Origin: an actinobacterium SCGC AAA278-O22
GTDB taxonomy: Bacteria; Actinomycetota; Actinomycetes; Nanopelagicales; Nanopelagicaceae
Assembly: GCA_000372185.1 (NCBI GenBank)
Contig: AQUA01000008.1
Location: 1 to 64,000 of the forward strand
DNA: 64,000 nt
Reading direction: 5' to 3'
The notes beneath the pieces were generated by a model that ran no database searches, was not told where the DNA came from, and saw nothing but the letters and a program-made list of their open reading frames with translations. The position numbers were made by a program, and so were the translations under genes. Within the stretch, counting starts at the first letter, position 1; each line of letters starts with the position of its first letter. Below are positions 27,238-36,923 of this stretch, piece after piece.

Positions 27238-28308
27238 CTGTTGCGCTACCTCACCTACTGAATGAACAAGATCATCAATATTCTCTTGCGTTGTGCCTGC
27301 GTGGAGAGTAATTCGCAGATGTCCCACAGTTTCATAGCCCATCGCTGCGAGTACATGGCTCGGTTGTAGATCTTCAGGAGAGCACGCCGAACCTGAATCA
27401 ATATCCATTCCTCGTGAAGCAAGTTCGCGAACCAATCTTTCTCCCGTTACTCCTTCAACGACGACTGAGAAAATGTGGGGGAGGGATGGAGATTCTGGCG
27501 CAACGATGCGAACGCCTGGAATGCGAGCAAAGGCTGCAATTGCTAAGTGGCGAAGCTGCGGACTTTCGTCAACGAAATTCTCGAGAGCAACTGATGATGC
27601 TAAGAGAAGCGGTAGTGAGAAACTGCCAGGAGAACTGATAGGAGCAATCTTTGGCAATGGATAGGAATAGTGTGAGCGATCACCAATCGCCATGATTGCA
27701 AGACCCGCAGGGCCGTTCCATGAGAGCGAATCGAACAGTGCAGTACTCCATCGCGGAGGAAGCGGAACTCGCGATCCAGATGATGTTGCATCGACAGCTA
27801 TCAGAACCGAATCGGCAACTGCATCGAGTGGTCTTTGAATGACCCCAGTTTCACCATTGGCCAACTGCAGGGACAAGACAGAGTGACCAGGTACCTTTGA
27901 AAAGTCTTGTATCAAACCTGCGGCATCAACATCGAGTTGCACCACGTGAGATGAATGGGAACGCGCAATAGCGCGGATCTTGCCTTTATCGATTGCCGAA
28001 TATGCAAAGGTCGAGTTCTGCGTAAAGAGACCTGCGATTGATAAATAGTGGCCAAGAGCAGGCTCTCCGAGAACTTCTATGGAATCAACCTGTATCGCTA
28101 AATGGGTCGCGATATTTTCAAGCGCTTGATTGCGAAGAATGGCTGCCTTGGCAGAGCTCTGGGAAAGTTTCTTGGGGTCGGCCCACCCTTGATCAAAGGC
28201 GGCTAAAAGCGCTTCTCTTGCGGCAGGATGGAGCGGGCTTTCAGAGGCGAAATTTCCTGTGACACGAACCACCGAATCAACGCTACTCGCTCCGACGAGC
28301 GCATGCAC
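27229..28308 (-). CDS. Cysteine desulfurase-like (aminotransferase class V) protein, PLP lysine apparently replaced
   Basis: A 359-aa protein of the NifS/IscS fold. Family features kept are ANGETGVIQRPLDAV (equivalent of the NNExG-IQ loop), DATSSGSR, and the mobile loop with the catalytic cysteine SGSACSPEDLQPSHVLAAMG. The region that should hold the PLP-binding lysine (normally S-x-H-K-x-x-G-P) reads SLSWNGPAGLAIMAIG, with Trp-Asn at the His-Lys place. The N-terminus is also short. It is therefore unlikely to be a standard desulfurase; a non-PLP or structural role, or an alternative lysine, is possible. It is divergent from ctaC, where actinobacteria often carry a cysteine-desulfurase-like gene. 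Confidence 0.75.
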   Translation of the reverse strand: MHALVGASSVDSVVRVTGNFASESPLHPAAREALLAAFDQGWADPKKLSQSSAKAAILRNQALENIATHLAIQVDSIEVLGEPALGHYLSIAGLFTQNSTFAYSAIDKGKIRAIARSHSSHVVQLDVDAAGLIQDFSKVPGHSVLSLQLANGETGVIQRPLDAVADSVLIAVDATSSGSRVPLPPRWSTALFDSLSWNGPAGLAIMAIGDRSHYSYPLPKIAPISSPGSFSLPLLLASSVALENFVDESPQLRHLAIAAFARIPGVRIVAPESPSLPHIFSVVVEGVTGERLVRELASRGMDIDSGSACSPEDLQPSHVLAAMGYETVGHLRITLHAGTTQENIDDLVHSVGEVAQQLR

Positions 28309-28318
28309 ATCGCGCCAC

Positions 28319-28324
28319 TATCCT
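28319..28324 (+). promoter_or_regulatory. -10 element TATCCT, leaderless start of ctaC
   Basis: TATCCT, 6 nt, then ATG at 28331, no Shine-Dalgarno. It fixes the ctaC start 72 nt downstream of the longest ORF start. Confidence 0.6.
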
Positions 28325-28330
28325 TACCCC

Positions 28331-29101
28331 ATGTCTTCTCACGCTCCGCGCCGAAAGCGCTTTGTCAGAGCGGTGGCACTTGTAGCCCCGGCCCTCTTTC
28401 TCTTAACGGGTTGTTCTTTTAATTCAAAGGATATTTCTGGATTGGGATTTCCAAAGGGTGTCTCAAGCGTTACCGATATTTCGCTCTCTTTGTGGCAAGG
28501 TGCTTGGATTGCAGCGGGAGTTGTAGGAATCTTTACCTTAATTCTGATTTTGTGGCCAGCGGTCTTTCACCGCGCTCATGCAAGTAAGGGCGAATTTCCA
28601 AAGCAGACTCAATACAACATTCCGGTAGAAATCCTCTACACCATCATTCCTTTTGCGATTGTGGCAGTCCTCTTCTACTTCACAGCAGTGAAAGAAAATA
28701 AGATTATTGATAAGACGTCACCGGTAAAGCACGAAATTTCTGTCGAAGGAATTCAGTGGTCCTGGCAATTTGGATATCCAGAAGCTGGAGAAAAAGCACT
28801 TGTTACTGGAACCCCTGCTAAACCTCCAACGCTGTACCTGCCACTCGGAGAGAAAGTTCGCTTTACTTTAACGTCTAACGATGTGGTGCATGGATTCTGG
28901 ATACCCGCATTTATGATTCAGATGCAGAATCTTCCCGGCGAGACCAATCACTTGCAATTTACCGCCAATAAGCTCGGTGAATTCCCTGGTCGATGCAACA
29001 TTCTCTGTGGACGTAACCACTCACAAATGATCTTTAAGGTAAAAGTTGTAACTCCAGAGCAGTATCAGAACTATCTTGACTCATTGAAGGCGAGCGCGTA
29101 A
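28331..29101 (+). CDS. ctaC: Cytochrome c oxidase subunit II
   Basis: A 256-aa lipoprotein-type subunit II of an aa3 oxidase. The N-terminus has a signal peptide with lipobox LLTGCS, then two membrane helices and a cupredoxin domain. The CuA ligands are visible in [14 protein letters not shown] (C-x3-C-x3-H-x2-M) with the upstream histidine in [10 protein letters not shown]. The [13 protein letters not shown] stretch is the conserved electron-entry region. It starts an operon with ctaD (1-nt overlap) and ctaF. Confidence 0.96.
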   Translation: MSSHAPRRKRFVRAVALVAPALFLLTGCSFNSKDISGLGFPKGVSSVTDISLSLWQGAWIAAGVVGIFTLILILWPAVFHRAHASKGEFPKQTQYNIPVEILYTIIPFAIVAVLFYFTAVKENKIIDKTSPVKHEISVEGIQWSWQFGYPEAGEKALVTGTPAKPPTLYLPLGEKVRFTLTSNDVVHGFWIPAFMIQMQNLPGETNHLQFTANKLGEFPGRCNILCGRNHSQMIFKVKVVTPEQYQNYLDSLKASA

Positions 29102-30759
29102 TGACAACATTTGCAGAGCGTCCAACGATTGCAGCCCCTCGCCAAGGAGTCCAGAAGACTTCTCTCGGAAGCCAATTTGTAAAGACCATCACCTCAACTG
29201 ATCACAAGCGCATCGGATTCCTCTACCTTGCTACTTCCTTTGCTTGGTTCCTTATTGGTGGATTATTAGCGCTCCTGCTTCGCATTGAACTTGCCCGTCC
29301 TGGTATGCAGTTCTTTAGCAATGAGCAGTACAACCAGATTTTCACCATGCACGGCACCATCATGCTCTTGATGTTCGCGACCCCGCTCTTTGTCGGTTTT
29401 GCGAATGTGATTATGCCGTTGCAGATTGGCGCAGCAGATGTGGCATTTCCGCGCCTTAATATGCTGTCGTATTGGCTCTACTTCTTTGGATCCATCGAAG
29501 CGACAATCGGGTTCTTAACTCCTGGTGGCGCAGCTTCTTTCGGATGGACTGCTTACGCTCCGCTTGCTAACTCAACATACTCACCAGGAATCGGTGGCGA
29601 TCTGTGGGTGATGGGACTTGCTATTTCAGGTCTTGGAACTATTTTGGGTGGCGTCAATTTCATTACAACAATCTTCACAATGCGCGCGCCGGGAATGACG
29701 ATGTTCCGTATGTCGATCTTCTCGTGGAACGTTCTTTTGACATCAATCCTTGTCTTGCTCGCATTCCCACCACTTGCTGCAGCTCTGCTGGGTCTTGAGT
29801 CAGATCGCCTCTTTGGCACTCATCTCTTTGATCCAGCCAATGGTGGAGCGATGTTGTGGCAACACCTTTTCTGGTTCTTTGGTCACCCCGAGGTCTACAT
29901 TCTTGCGCTTCCATTCTTTGGAATTGCAACCGAAATTTTGCCTGTTTTCTCTCGTAAACCAATCTTTGGATATAAAGGTCTCATTGCAGCAACGATTGCG
30001 ATTTCTGCACTTTCTGTTGCGGTGTGGGCGCACCACCTCTTCGCAACCGGAAAAGTACTTCTTCCATTCTTCTCATTTATGACTTTCTTGATTGGTGTGC
30101 CGACAGGTGTGAAGTTCTTCAACTGGATCGGAACTATGTGGCGAGGCCATGTCACATTCGAAACACCAATGCTTTGGGTTATGGGCTTCCTTGTCACCTT
30201 CCTCTTTGGTGGCCTGACCGGAATCATCTTGGCTTCACCGCCACTTGATTTTGCCGTGTCAGCTTCTTACTTCGTTGTTGCCCACTTCCACTACGTGCTC
30301 TTTGGCACAGTGGTCTTCGCTATGTTTGCCGGCTTCTACTTCTGGTGGCCAAAATTCACTGGGCGCATGCTCAACGAACGCCTTGGCAAGATTCACTTTT
30401 GGACTCTCTTCTTTGGATTCCATACAACATTTCTTATCCAGCACTGGCTCGGAATCAAGGGCTTCCCACGTCGCTACGCCGATTACCTAGCAAGCGATGG
30501 TTTTACTGGGATGAATATGATTTCAACAGTTGGTTCATTCTTGCTTGCGCTGTCTATGGTTCCATTCTTTATCAATGTATGGATTACTCGTAAATCTCCA
30601 TTGGTTGGAGTCGATGATCCATGGGGATATGGTTCATCGTTAGAGTGGGCGACTTCGTGCCCACCACCACGCCATAACTTCACATCAATGCCTCGTATCC
30701 GCTCAGAGCGACCAGCATTCGATCTCCACCACCCTCATATCAAGACTGAAGGTCACTAA
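29101..30759 (+). CDS. ctaD: Cytochrome c oxidase subunit I
   Basis: Catalytic subunit with heme a and the heme a3-CuB centre; reduces oxygen and pumps protons. The 552-aa protein has 12 helices. Ligands visible: MHGTIMLL (heme a His), [11 protein letters not shown] (CuB His with the cross-linked Tyr), WAHHLFATG (two CuB His) and [11 protein letters not shown] (heme a3 and heme a His). The overlapping start with ctaC and 2-nt gap to ctaF show a tight operon. Confidence 0.98.
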   Translation: MTTFAERPTIAAPRQGVQKTSLGSQFVKTITSTDHKRIGFLYLATSFAWFLIGGLLALLLRIELARPGMQFFSNEQYNQIFTMHGTIMLLMFATPLFVGFANVIMPLQIGAADVAFPRLNMLSYWLYFFGSIEATIGFLTPGGAASFGWTAYAPLANSTYSPGIGGDLWVMGLAISGLGTILGGVNFITTIFTMRAPGMTMFRMSIFSWNVLLTSILVLLAFPPLAAALLGLESDRLFGTHLFDPANGGAMLWQHLFWFFGHPEVYILALPFFGIATEILPVFSRKPIFGYKGLIAATIAISALSVAVWAHHLFATGKVLLPFFSFMTFLIGVPTGVKFFNWIGTMWRGHVTFETPMLWVMGFLVTFLFGGLTGIILASPPLDFAVSASYFVVAHFHYVLFGTVVFAMFAGFYFWWPKFTGRMLNERLGKIHFWTLFFGFHTTFLIQHWLGIKGFPRRYADYLASDGFTGMNMISTVGSFLLALSMVPFFINVWITRKSPLVGVDDPWGYGSSLEWATSCPPPRHNFTSMPRIRSERPAFDLHHPHIKTEGH

Positions 30760-30761
30760 TC

Positions 30762-31166
30762 ATGAAAGCTAATTGGAAACTCTTCACAGGTCTCTCAATT
30801 TTCTATGTGATTATGGCTGTCATTTACTACTACGTGGGTGGCGAAGCGGTAGGAATCACCGGAATGATTCTTGCTTCCTGTCTTGCAGGAATGGTTGGTT
30901 TCTACCTCTGGTTTACACAGAAGCGCATCGGCGTTGCAATTCCTTCAGATAATCTCGATGCAGAGATTGCAGATGATGCCGGCGAACTTGGTTTCTACAG
31001 CCCGCATTCATGGTGGCCACTTCCGGTAGCGCTCAGCGCAACAGCGATGGGTCTTGGCTTAATTATTGGTTGGTGGCTCACATTAATCTCACTTGGCTCT
31101 TTGGTAATCAGCATCATCGGTATGGTGACTGAATACGAGAAGCCAGTTTCACTCTCTTCTCACTAG
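30762..31166 (+). CDS. ctaF: Cytochrome c oxidase subunit IV, actinobacterial type
   Basis: A 134-aa protein with four hydrophobic helices; MKANWKLFTGLSIFYVIMAVIYYYVGGEAVG and the segment with GFYSPHSWWPL are typical of the actinobacterial CtaF subunit IV. It is a small structural subunit of the aa3 oxidase that in actinobacteria forms a supercomplex with the bc1 complex. It ends the ctaCDF operon. Confidence 0.93.
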   Translation: MKANWKLFTGLSIFYVIMAVIYYYVGGEAVGITGMILASCLAGMVGFYLWFTQKRIGVAIPSDNLDAEIADDAGELGFYSPHSWWPLPVALSATAMGLGLIIGWWLTLISLGSLVISIIGMVTEYEKPVSLSSH

Positions 31167-31189
31167 CGAATTACGCCCCTTTTGCGCCT

Positions 31190-32053
31190 ATGAAGAAATT
31201 AGTTGGCGCTGCCCCATGGATATTTATCATCATCTGGAGCTCTGGTTTTGTCGTTGCTAAATATGGTTTTGAAGATGCAGATTCACTCTTCTTTCTTGCA
31301 ATTCGACTTCTCCTTGCGGCGGCGATTCTTCTTATCCTCACTCTGGCCCTACGACAACCCACCTACTTATCTCGTCGCGATCTCGCTGCATCGTTAGCGA
31401 TAGGTATCTCTCTGCATGGCTTCTATCTCGCCGGAGTTTGGTATGCAATCGAGTTGGGAGCGCCGGCCGGTCTGTCTTCTGTGATTACAAGTATGCAACC
31501 AATCGTTGTCTCACTTTTAGCCGTGCGACTCTTGGGTGAACCTCTTACGACTAAGCAAGTGGGCGGCCTTCTCTGTGGACTTGCGGGTGTCTTTCTTGTC
31601 GTTCTTCCCAAACTCTCGAAGGCTTCTGGGTTTACTGGTGAATCACTGGGGCTCCTCTTCGCAGCGTTAGCAGGGAGCACGATTGCGACTCTGCTTCAAA
31701 AAAAGATTGGCCATTCGATTCCGTTGATGATTGGTACCACATATCAATTCGCGATAGCCGGCTTTCTTCTTTTAATTGTCTCAATTCTGCGAGGCCGCAC
31801 TCAATTTGAGTTGACCGTGACATCTTTCTGGACAATGACGTGGGCAGTACTTGTCACTTCAATCGCTGCCATTTTATTGCTCTTATGGCTACTCAATAGA
31901 GGCTCTGCGGCAAAGGTATCTAGCCTTCTCTATTTAGTTCCGCCTATGGCAGTTGTGCAAGCGTTTATTCTCTTTGGCGAAAAAGTTTCATGGGTGGGAT
32001 TAGTAGGCATTGCAATGACTGCCTTTGGTGTGGCACTCGTAATTCGCTCCTAA
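31190..32053 (+). CDS. DMT-superfamily transporter (EamA)
   Basis: A 287-aa protein with 10 predicted helices in two EamA repeats; the first has WIFIIIWSSGFVVAKYGFE, the second LGLLFAALAGSTIATLLQKK. Family members export or import amino acids or related metabolites, direction unknown. It starts 23 bp after ctaF and is followed by a class III aminotransferase; the two may act on the same amine or amino acid, but that is inference. Confidence 0.88.
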   Translation: MKKLVGAAPWIFIIIWSSGFVVAKYGFEDADSLFFLAIRLLLAAAILLILTLALRQPTYLSRRDLAASLAIGISLHGFYLAGVWYAIELGAPAGLSSVITSMQPIVVSLLAVRLLGEPLTTKQVGGLLCGLAGVFLVVLPKLSKASGFTGESLGLLFAALAGSTIATLLQKKIGHSIPLMIGTTYQFAIAGFLLLIVSILRGRTQFELTVTSFWTMTWAVLVTSIAAILLLLWLLNRGSAAKVSSLLYLVPPMAVVQAFILFGEKVSWVGLVGIAMTAFGVALVIRS

Positions 32054-32085
32054 GACTCACAATTTTCTTTCTTTCCTGATTAGAT

Positions 32086-33444
32086 ATGGCTATGACTCAA
32101 CCTCCTGCAGATCCAGCCCGTGGCAAAGAGGTTTCACACCTCGATCGAACACATGTCTTTCACTCATGGTCAGCACAAGCCCAGATTTCTCCGCTGCCCG
32201 TAGCCGGGGGAGAAGGAAGTTACTTTTGGGACTTTGATGGAAACAAGTACCTTGATTTCTCAAGCCAATTAGTCTTTACCAATATTGGCCATCAACACCC
32301 TAAGGTCATCAAGGCGATTCAAGAACAAGCTGCCTTATACACAACGGTTGCACCACAACATGCCAATGAGGCGCGTGGTGAAGCAGCGCAGCGGATCACA
32401 GCTCGAGCTGGTGCACATCACAACAAGGTCTTCTTCACCAATGGCGGCGCAGATGGCGTTGAGAATGCAATTCGCATGGCGCGTCTTCATACCAATCGCC
32501 ACAAAGTTCTGACCTTCTATCGCAGTTATCACGGCAACACTACTTCCGCGATCGCTTCAACCGGAGATCCCCGTCGCTGGCCCAATGAATATGCATATGG
32601 CCACGTTCATTTCTTTGGACCTTACCTCTATCGCTCTCCATTCTGGGCAACCACCGAGCAAGAAGAGTGCACTCGCGCACTCGAACATCTCGAGCAAGTA
32701 ATCATCTTTGAAGGGCCTCACACCATTGCAGCAATTCTTATCGAATCAGTTGTTGGAACAGCAGGAGTACTGGTTCCACCCGTTGGTTACCTCGAGGGAG
32801 TGCGCGCTCTCTGCGATAAATACGGAATTATGTGGATTGCTGATGAAGTCATGGCTGGCTTTGGCCGCACTGGTAAATGGTTTGCTTATCAACATTCCAC
32901 CGTTGAACCAGATCTGATTGTCTTCGCCAAGGGCGTGAACAGTGGTTATGTGCCACTCGGCGGTGTGATCATAAGTAATGAAATTGCTGCAACATTTAAC
33001 GATCGAGTATTTCCTGGAGGCTTAACATATAGCGGACACCCACTTGCAGCAGCAGCGGCGGTTGCCACCATTGATGTCATGGCAGAAGAGAAGATCGTTG
33101 AAAATGCTGCAGCAATCGGCGAAAACGTGATCAAGCCACTTCTTGCTGAATTGATGGCAAATCATAAAGTGATTGGTGAAGTGCGCGGTAAAGGAGTCTT
33201 CTGGGCGCTTGACCTTGTCACCGACCGCCAGACTCGAGCACCACTTGCTCCATATGGATCGTCTAGCCCTGCTATGAATGAATTGGTAGCTGCATGTAAG
33301 AAATTGGGGCTATTCCCATTTATTAATTACAACCGTATGCATATCTGTCCGCCATGTAATGTCAGCGAGGCAGAGATTCGCGAAGGTTTTGCCATTTTGG
33401 ATAAAGCCTTTGCATCTATCGCCCACCATTACGTTGGCAAGTAA
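32086..33444 (+). CDS. Class III PLP-dependent aminotransferase
   Basis: A 452-aa fold-type I aminotransferase. WIADEVMAGFGRTGKWFA is the D-E-V segment that binds the PLP ring, and VFAKGVNSGYVPLGG carries the PLP lysine. FTNGGADGVENAIRMAR is the phosphate-binding region. Similar actinobacterial proteins are annotated as omega-amino acid, taurine or beta-alanine:pyruvate transaminases; the amine donor cannot be decided here. Two in-frame ATGs (32086, 32092) are possible. It ends at a strong bidirectional terminator shared with qcrB. Confidence 0.88.
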   Translation: MAMTQPPADPARGKEVSHLDRTHVFHSWSAQAQISPLPVAGGEGSYFWDFDGNKYLDFSSQLVFTNIGHQHPKVIKAIQEQAALYTTVAPQHANEARGEAAQRITARAGAHHNKVFFTNGGADGVENAIRMARLHTNRHKVLTFYRSYHGNTTSAIASTGDPRRWPNEYAYGHVHFFGPYLYRSPFWATTEQEECTRALEHLEQVIIFEGPHTIAAILIESVVGTAGVLVPPVGYLEGVRALCDKYGIMWIADEVMAGFGRTGKWFAYQHSTVEPDLIVFAKGVNSGYVPLGGVIISNEIAATFNDRVFPGGLTYSGHPLAAAAAVATIDVMAEEKIVENAAAIGENVIKPLLAELMANHKVIGEVRGKGVFWALDLVTDRQTRAPLAPYGSSSPAMNELVAACKKLGLFPFINYNRMHICPPCNVSEAEIREGFAILDKAFASIAHHYVGK

Positions 33445-33480
33445 AAAATAGACCCTGCCACATTGGACAGGGTCTATTTT
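33445..33480. terminator. Bidirectional terminator between the aminotransferase and qcrB
   Basis: A perfect 13-bp stem (33445-33457 with 33468-33480) with a 10-nt loop. The stem ends are A-rich on one side and T-rich on the other, so it works for the plus-strand aminotransferase and the minus-strand qcr operon. Confidence 0.85.
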
Positions 33481-33502
33481 CCTTACGAATGTCTTTACGA
33501 AG

Positions 33503-35092
33503 TTAGTGATGACCCTCGAGTTCACGACGCTCAGTCTCAGTTGCCTTAGGAACTGCAACTGCGGTTGCGCGTGAGATGCGATTGCGGATCTTATTCTTAA
33601 TCGCAGCTGGGCGACGTACGCCAGCGGCATCATGCTCAGGAAGTTCAAGTGGTGCGATCTGTTCGTGAGAAGTAAGGAGCCATGCCTTCTCGGCTGAGAT
33701 TGGCTCATGAACTTCTACAAACTCACCATTTGGCATGCGTACTAAACGTCCAGTTTCACGGCCATGCAGTACAAGATCGCGGTCTGCTCGCTGCAGTGAG
33801 AGACAGAGACGCTTCGTAATTATGAAAGCGATAGGAGGAAGAACGAGAACACCGATACGAGAGAACCACATCATCTGATTGATGGTGAGATGGAATGTGG
33901 TTGCGATGATGTCGTTTCCTCCATTGAGAAGAGCAACAATTGTGAAGGTAAGTGCCATGGCACCCAATGCGGTGCGATTTGGCGCGTTACGAGGACGATC
34001 AAGGAGATGATGTTCGCGCTTATCGCCTGTTGCCCAACTTTCGATAAATGGATAGAGAGCAAGCCCGGTAAACATAATTCCGGGCAAGATCAAACCAGGT
34101 ATCAAAATGTTCCAAGAAATTGTGTGGCCAAATGCATGAGTCTCAAGCGGAGGCGACATACGGACCAAACCATCAAGCCAACCCATATACCAATCGGGTT
34201 GTGAACCTGCAGAAATTTGGCCAGGTGTGTAAGGACCATAAAGCCAAATTGGGTTGATCGATGCAACAGCTCCTAAGAATGCTGTCACACCAAACACGAT
34301 AAAGAAGAATCCTCCAGCCTTTGCCATGTAGACAGGCATTAATGGATAGCCGACCACGTTCTTCTCTGTTCTTCCTGGACCAGGGAACTGTGTGTGCTTC
34401 TGGTACCAGACGAGCATGAGGTGAACTGTGATGAGTGCAAGGAAGATTCCTGGCAAGAGAAGTACGTGCACGGTGTAGATACGCGGGATAAATGCTTCAC
34501 CCGGGAATGCTCCGCCGAATGCAAAGAATGCAATGTAGGAACCGACAAGTGGGAGAGCTTGAATAATTGCTTCTGCGATACGGATACCTGTTCCCGAGAG
34601 CAAGTCGTCAGGAAGTGAGTAACCCAAGAAGCCTTCGACAATTCCAAGAGTCAGGAGTCCAACTCCGATAATCCAGTTAAATTCGCGAGGTTTGCGGAAT
34701 GCACCCGTGAAGTAGACGCGAAGCAAGTGGACGACAATTCCCACCATAAAGATCAGCGCAGCCCAGTGGTGGATCTGACGCATTAAGAGACCGCCGCGTA
34801 CTTCAAATGAAATGTGCAGAGTCGACGCGTATGCCGCAGACATTTTCAGACCTGAAAGTGGTTGATACCCACCGTCGTAGACAACTTCGCGTTGTGAAGG
34901 ATCAAACCAGAATGTCAGGAATGTTCCGGAAAGAAGCAGAATGATGAATGAGTAGAGGCAGATTTCGCCAAGTAGGAATGACCAGTGATCAGGGAAGACC
35001 TTGGTGAGGTTCTTCTTCATCCATTTGGCAGCACCTGTTCGATCATCAACATAACCTGCAACATTTCCGGCAATTCTTTCGCGTGCTGTCAT
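33503..35092 (-). CDS. qcrB: Cytochrome bc1 complex cytochrome b subunit
   Basis: Di-heme membrane subunit of the menaquinol:cytochrome c reductase. The 529-aa protein is longer than mitochondrial cytochrome b because of a C-terminal extension, as usual in actinobacteria. Heme-ligand histidines lie in MRQIHHWAALIFMVGIVVHLLRV and in YTVHVLLLPGIFLALITVHLML. It overlaps qcrA by 4 bp and is the last gene of ctaE-qcrC-qcrA-qcrB, ending before a strong terminator. Confidence 0.97.
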   Translation of the reverse strand: MTARERIAGNVAGYVDDRTGAAKWMKKNLTKVFPDHWSFLLGEICLYSFIILLLSGTFLTFWFDPSQREVVYDGGYQPLSGLKMSAAYASTLHISFEVRGGLLMRQIHHWAALIFMVGIVVHLLRVYFTGAFRKPREFNWIIGVGLLTLGIVEGFLGYSLPDDLLSGTGIRIAEAIIQALPLVGSYIAFFAFGGAFPGEAFIPRIYTVHVLLLPGIFLALITVHLMLVWYQKHTQFPGPGRTEKNVVGYPLMPVYMAKAGGFFFIVFGVTAFLGAVASINPIWLYGPYTPGQISAGSQPDWYMGWLDGLVRMSPPLETHAFGHTISWNILIPGLILPGIMFTGLALYPFIESWATGDKREHHLLDRPRNAPNRTALGAMALTFTIVALLNGGNDIIATTFHLTINQMMWFSRIGVLVLPPIAFIITKRLCLSLQRADRDLVLHGRETGRLVRMPNGEFVEVHEPISAEKAWLLTSHEQIAPLELPEHDAAGVRRPAAIKNKIRNRISRATAVAVPKATETERRELEGHH

Positions 35093-36084
35093 GATGAGCG
35101 CTCCCAGAAGCTAGGTCCTACAGGTTCGGTAAATGGTTGCTGTGCGACGAGATATCCATCTGCATCGACAGTGATAGCCAATTGTGGCAGAGGTCGGGCT
35201 GCGGGGCCAAAGATAACTTTGGCTGCACGAGTCACATCGAATGTTGATTGGTGACATGGACAGAGCAAATGCTTGGTCTGTTGTTCATAGAGCGCAACGG
35301 CGCATCCCATGTGTGAACAAATCTTGGAGAAAGCGATGATGCCTTCGTGAGTCCATGAAAGGCGCTCTGCGTCAAGGTTAAATTCTTCAGGGCGAAGGCG
35401 AATGAGAAGAACTGCATCTTTGCCGATGTTGTTGAGAGTGCGTTCTTCACCAGGTGCCAGTTCAGGAAGGGTTTGTGCGACCGCTCCTACTTCAAGATCT
35501 TCAGGGCGAATAGGACGATCTCCTGGATCAGTTACCAAACGTGTTCCTGCTTTCCATGAAGTCTTGTGAAGATCATCTTTTGGAAGTGGACCTAAATCAC
35601 GTAGTAAGAGCAGGGGAGTAAGTGCAGAAAGTCCAAGAGCAGCACCTAATGTGCGTTTAATCAGCGGGCGACGTCCGAGACCAGCTGCTGCTGCTCCGGC
35701 CTTAACAGTCTTTACAAATTCTGCACGATCTTCATCTTCAGAACGGAATTCATGTCGTTGCGCAATTACTTCTTCATCAGGCATCAAAGTCTTTGCCCAG
35801 TGAATTGCACCTGCACCAATGCAGAAGAGGGCGATTGCCATTCCAAGTCCAAGGCCGAGTTGCTGCGTATTGGTTTCACCAAGAACGGGGATGAAGATAA
35901 AAGAAGAATCTTTAATAAAGATATATGAGTAAATAAGTAGAAGTGTTCCGATAGCAGAGAGACCGAAGAGAATGGCAACTTGGCGCTCAGCGCGGGCAGC
36001 CGCTTTGGGATCTGTATCTGTTTGGCGATGTACGTGCGCTGGAAGACCAGGATCTTTAATCTGTTCGATCTCGTTAGACATCAA
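35089..36084 (-). CDS. qcrA: Cytochrome bc1 complex Rieske iron-sulfur subunit
   Basis: A 331-aa protein with three N-terminal membrane helices (an actinobacterial trait) and a C-terminal Rieske domain. The [2Fe-2S] ligands are in CSHMGCAVA (usually C-x-H) and CPCHQSTFD; the two additional cysteines form the stabilising disulfide. It starts right at the qcrC stop and overlaps qcrB by 4 bp. Confidence 0.96.
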   Translation of the reverse strand: MMSNEIEQIKDPGLPAHVHRQTDTDPKAAARAERQVAILFGLSAIGTLLLIYSYIFIKDSSFIFIPVLGETNTQQLGLGLGMAIALFCIGAGAIHWAKTLMPDEEVIAQRHEFRSEDEDRAEFVKTVKAGAAAAGLGRRPLIKRTLGAALGLSALTPLLLLRDLGPLPKDDLHKTSWKAGTRLVTDPGDRPIRPEDLEVGAVAQTLPELAPGEERTLNNIGKDAVLLIRLRPEEFNLDAERLSWTHEGIIAFSKICSHMGCAVALYEQQTKHLLCPCHQSTFDVTRAAKVIFGPAARPLPQLAITVDADGYLVAQQPFTEPVGPSFWERSS

Positions 36085-36876
36085 CTATCTCGCCTTCATC
36101 GCTAGCCAGACTGCAACACCAACGAGCAGTCCGATTCCAAGTGTCCATACAAGTAGGCCCTCTGTTACTGGTCCAACGCGACCAAGTGCAGCTCCGCCAA
36201 GTTGTGGCTCTGACTCTGCTGACTTAATCCACTTAATAATGGATAGTTTTTCTTCAGGTGTAATTGTCTTATCGCTAAAGACTGGCATTGACTGCGGACC
36301 AGTAATCATCGCTTCATAAATATGCTTTGGTTCAACACCCATCAACGTTGGCGCATATTTTCCTTGGGTAAGAGCGCCACCTTGAGCTGCAAAGTTATGG
36401 CACATAGCGCAGTTAGTGCGGAAAAGTTCTCCACCATCTGCAACCGAACCATCGCGTTCATAGTTCAGTGACTCTTCTGAGGGAACTTGTGGGCCCGGAG
36501 CAAGAGATGCGACATAGGTAGCAAGGGCATTTACTTGCTCTGCGTTATAGACAGGCGGCTTACGCATCGCCTGGGTGCTCATATCAGCCATAGGCATACG
36601 GCCTGTGCCAACTTGGAAATCTACTGAGGCAGCGCCTACTCCGATGAGAGATGGAGCAATTTCTCCACCCTCTGCATTGATCCCGTGGCATGACGAGCAT
36701 CCCTTAAGAAAGAGCTGACGTCCTTCTTCGATTGTCGCTGAACGATCGGCAACAGAAGTTGTGTCATTGTTGACTGCACTCGCAACTTGGAATGTGGTGC
36801 CGATGGTGAAGAGAGCAAAGATCAAAAGAATTGGTCCTGCTGCACGATGTCTGCGTAGACGCGAGAGACGCTTCAC
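36085..36876 (-). CDS. qcrC: Cytochrome bc1 complex di-heme cytochrome c subunit
   Basis: A 263-aa cytochrome cc with two heme c motifs CSSCH (about residue 59) and CAMCH (about residue 156), an N-terminal membrane anchor and a C-terminal helix (WTLGIGLLVGVAVWLAMKAR). In actinobacteria this protein passes electrons straight to the aa3 oxidase, replacing soluble cytochrome c. GTG start preceded by AAAGGAA. It follows ctaE after 47 bp. Confidence 0.96.
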   Translation of the reverse strand: MKRLSRLRRHRAAGPILLIFALFTIGTTFQVASAVNNDTTSVADRSATIEEGRQLFLKGCSSCHGINAEGGEIAPSLIGVGAASVDFQVGTGRMPMADMSTQAMRKPPVYNAEQVNALATYVASLAPGPQVPSEESLNYERDGSVADGGELFRTNCAMCHNFAAQGGALTQGKYAPTLMGVEPKHIYEAMITGPQSMPVFSDKTITPEEKLSIIKWIKSAESEPQLGGAALGRVGPVTEGLLVWTLGIGLLVGVAVWLAMKAR

Positions 36877-36923
36877 TGTGTTCCTTTCAGTTGGATCAGT
36901 CGGTTAAACATTCTTTTAGGACT

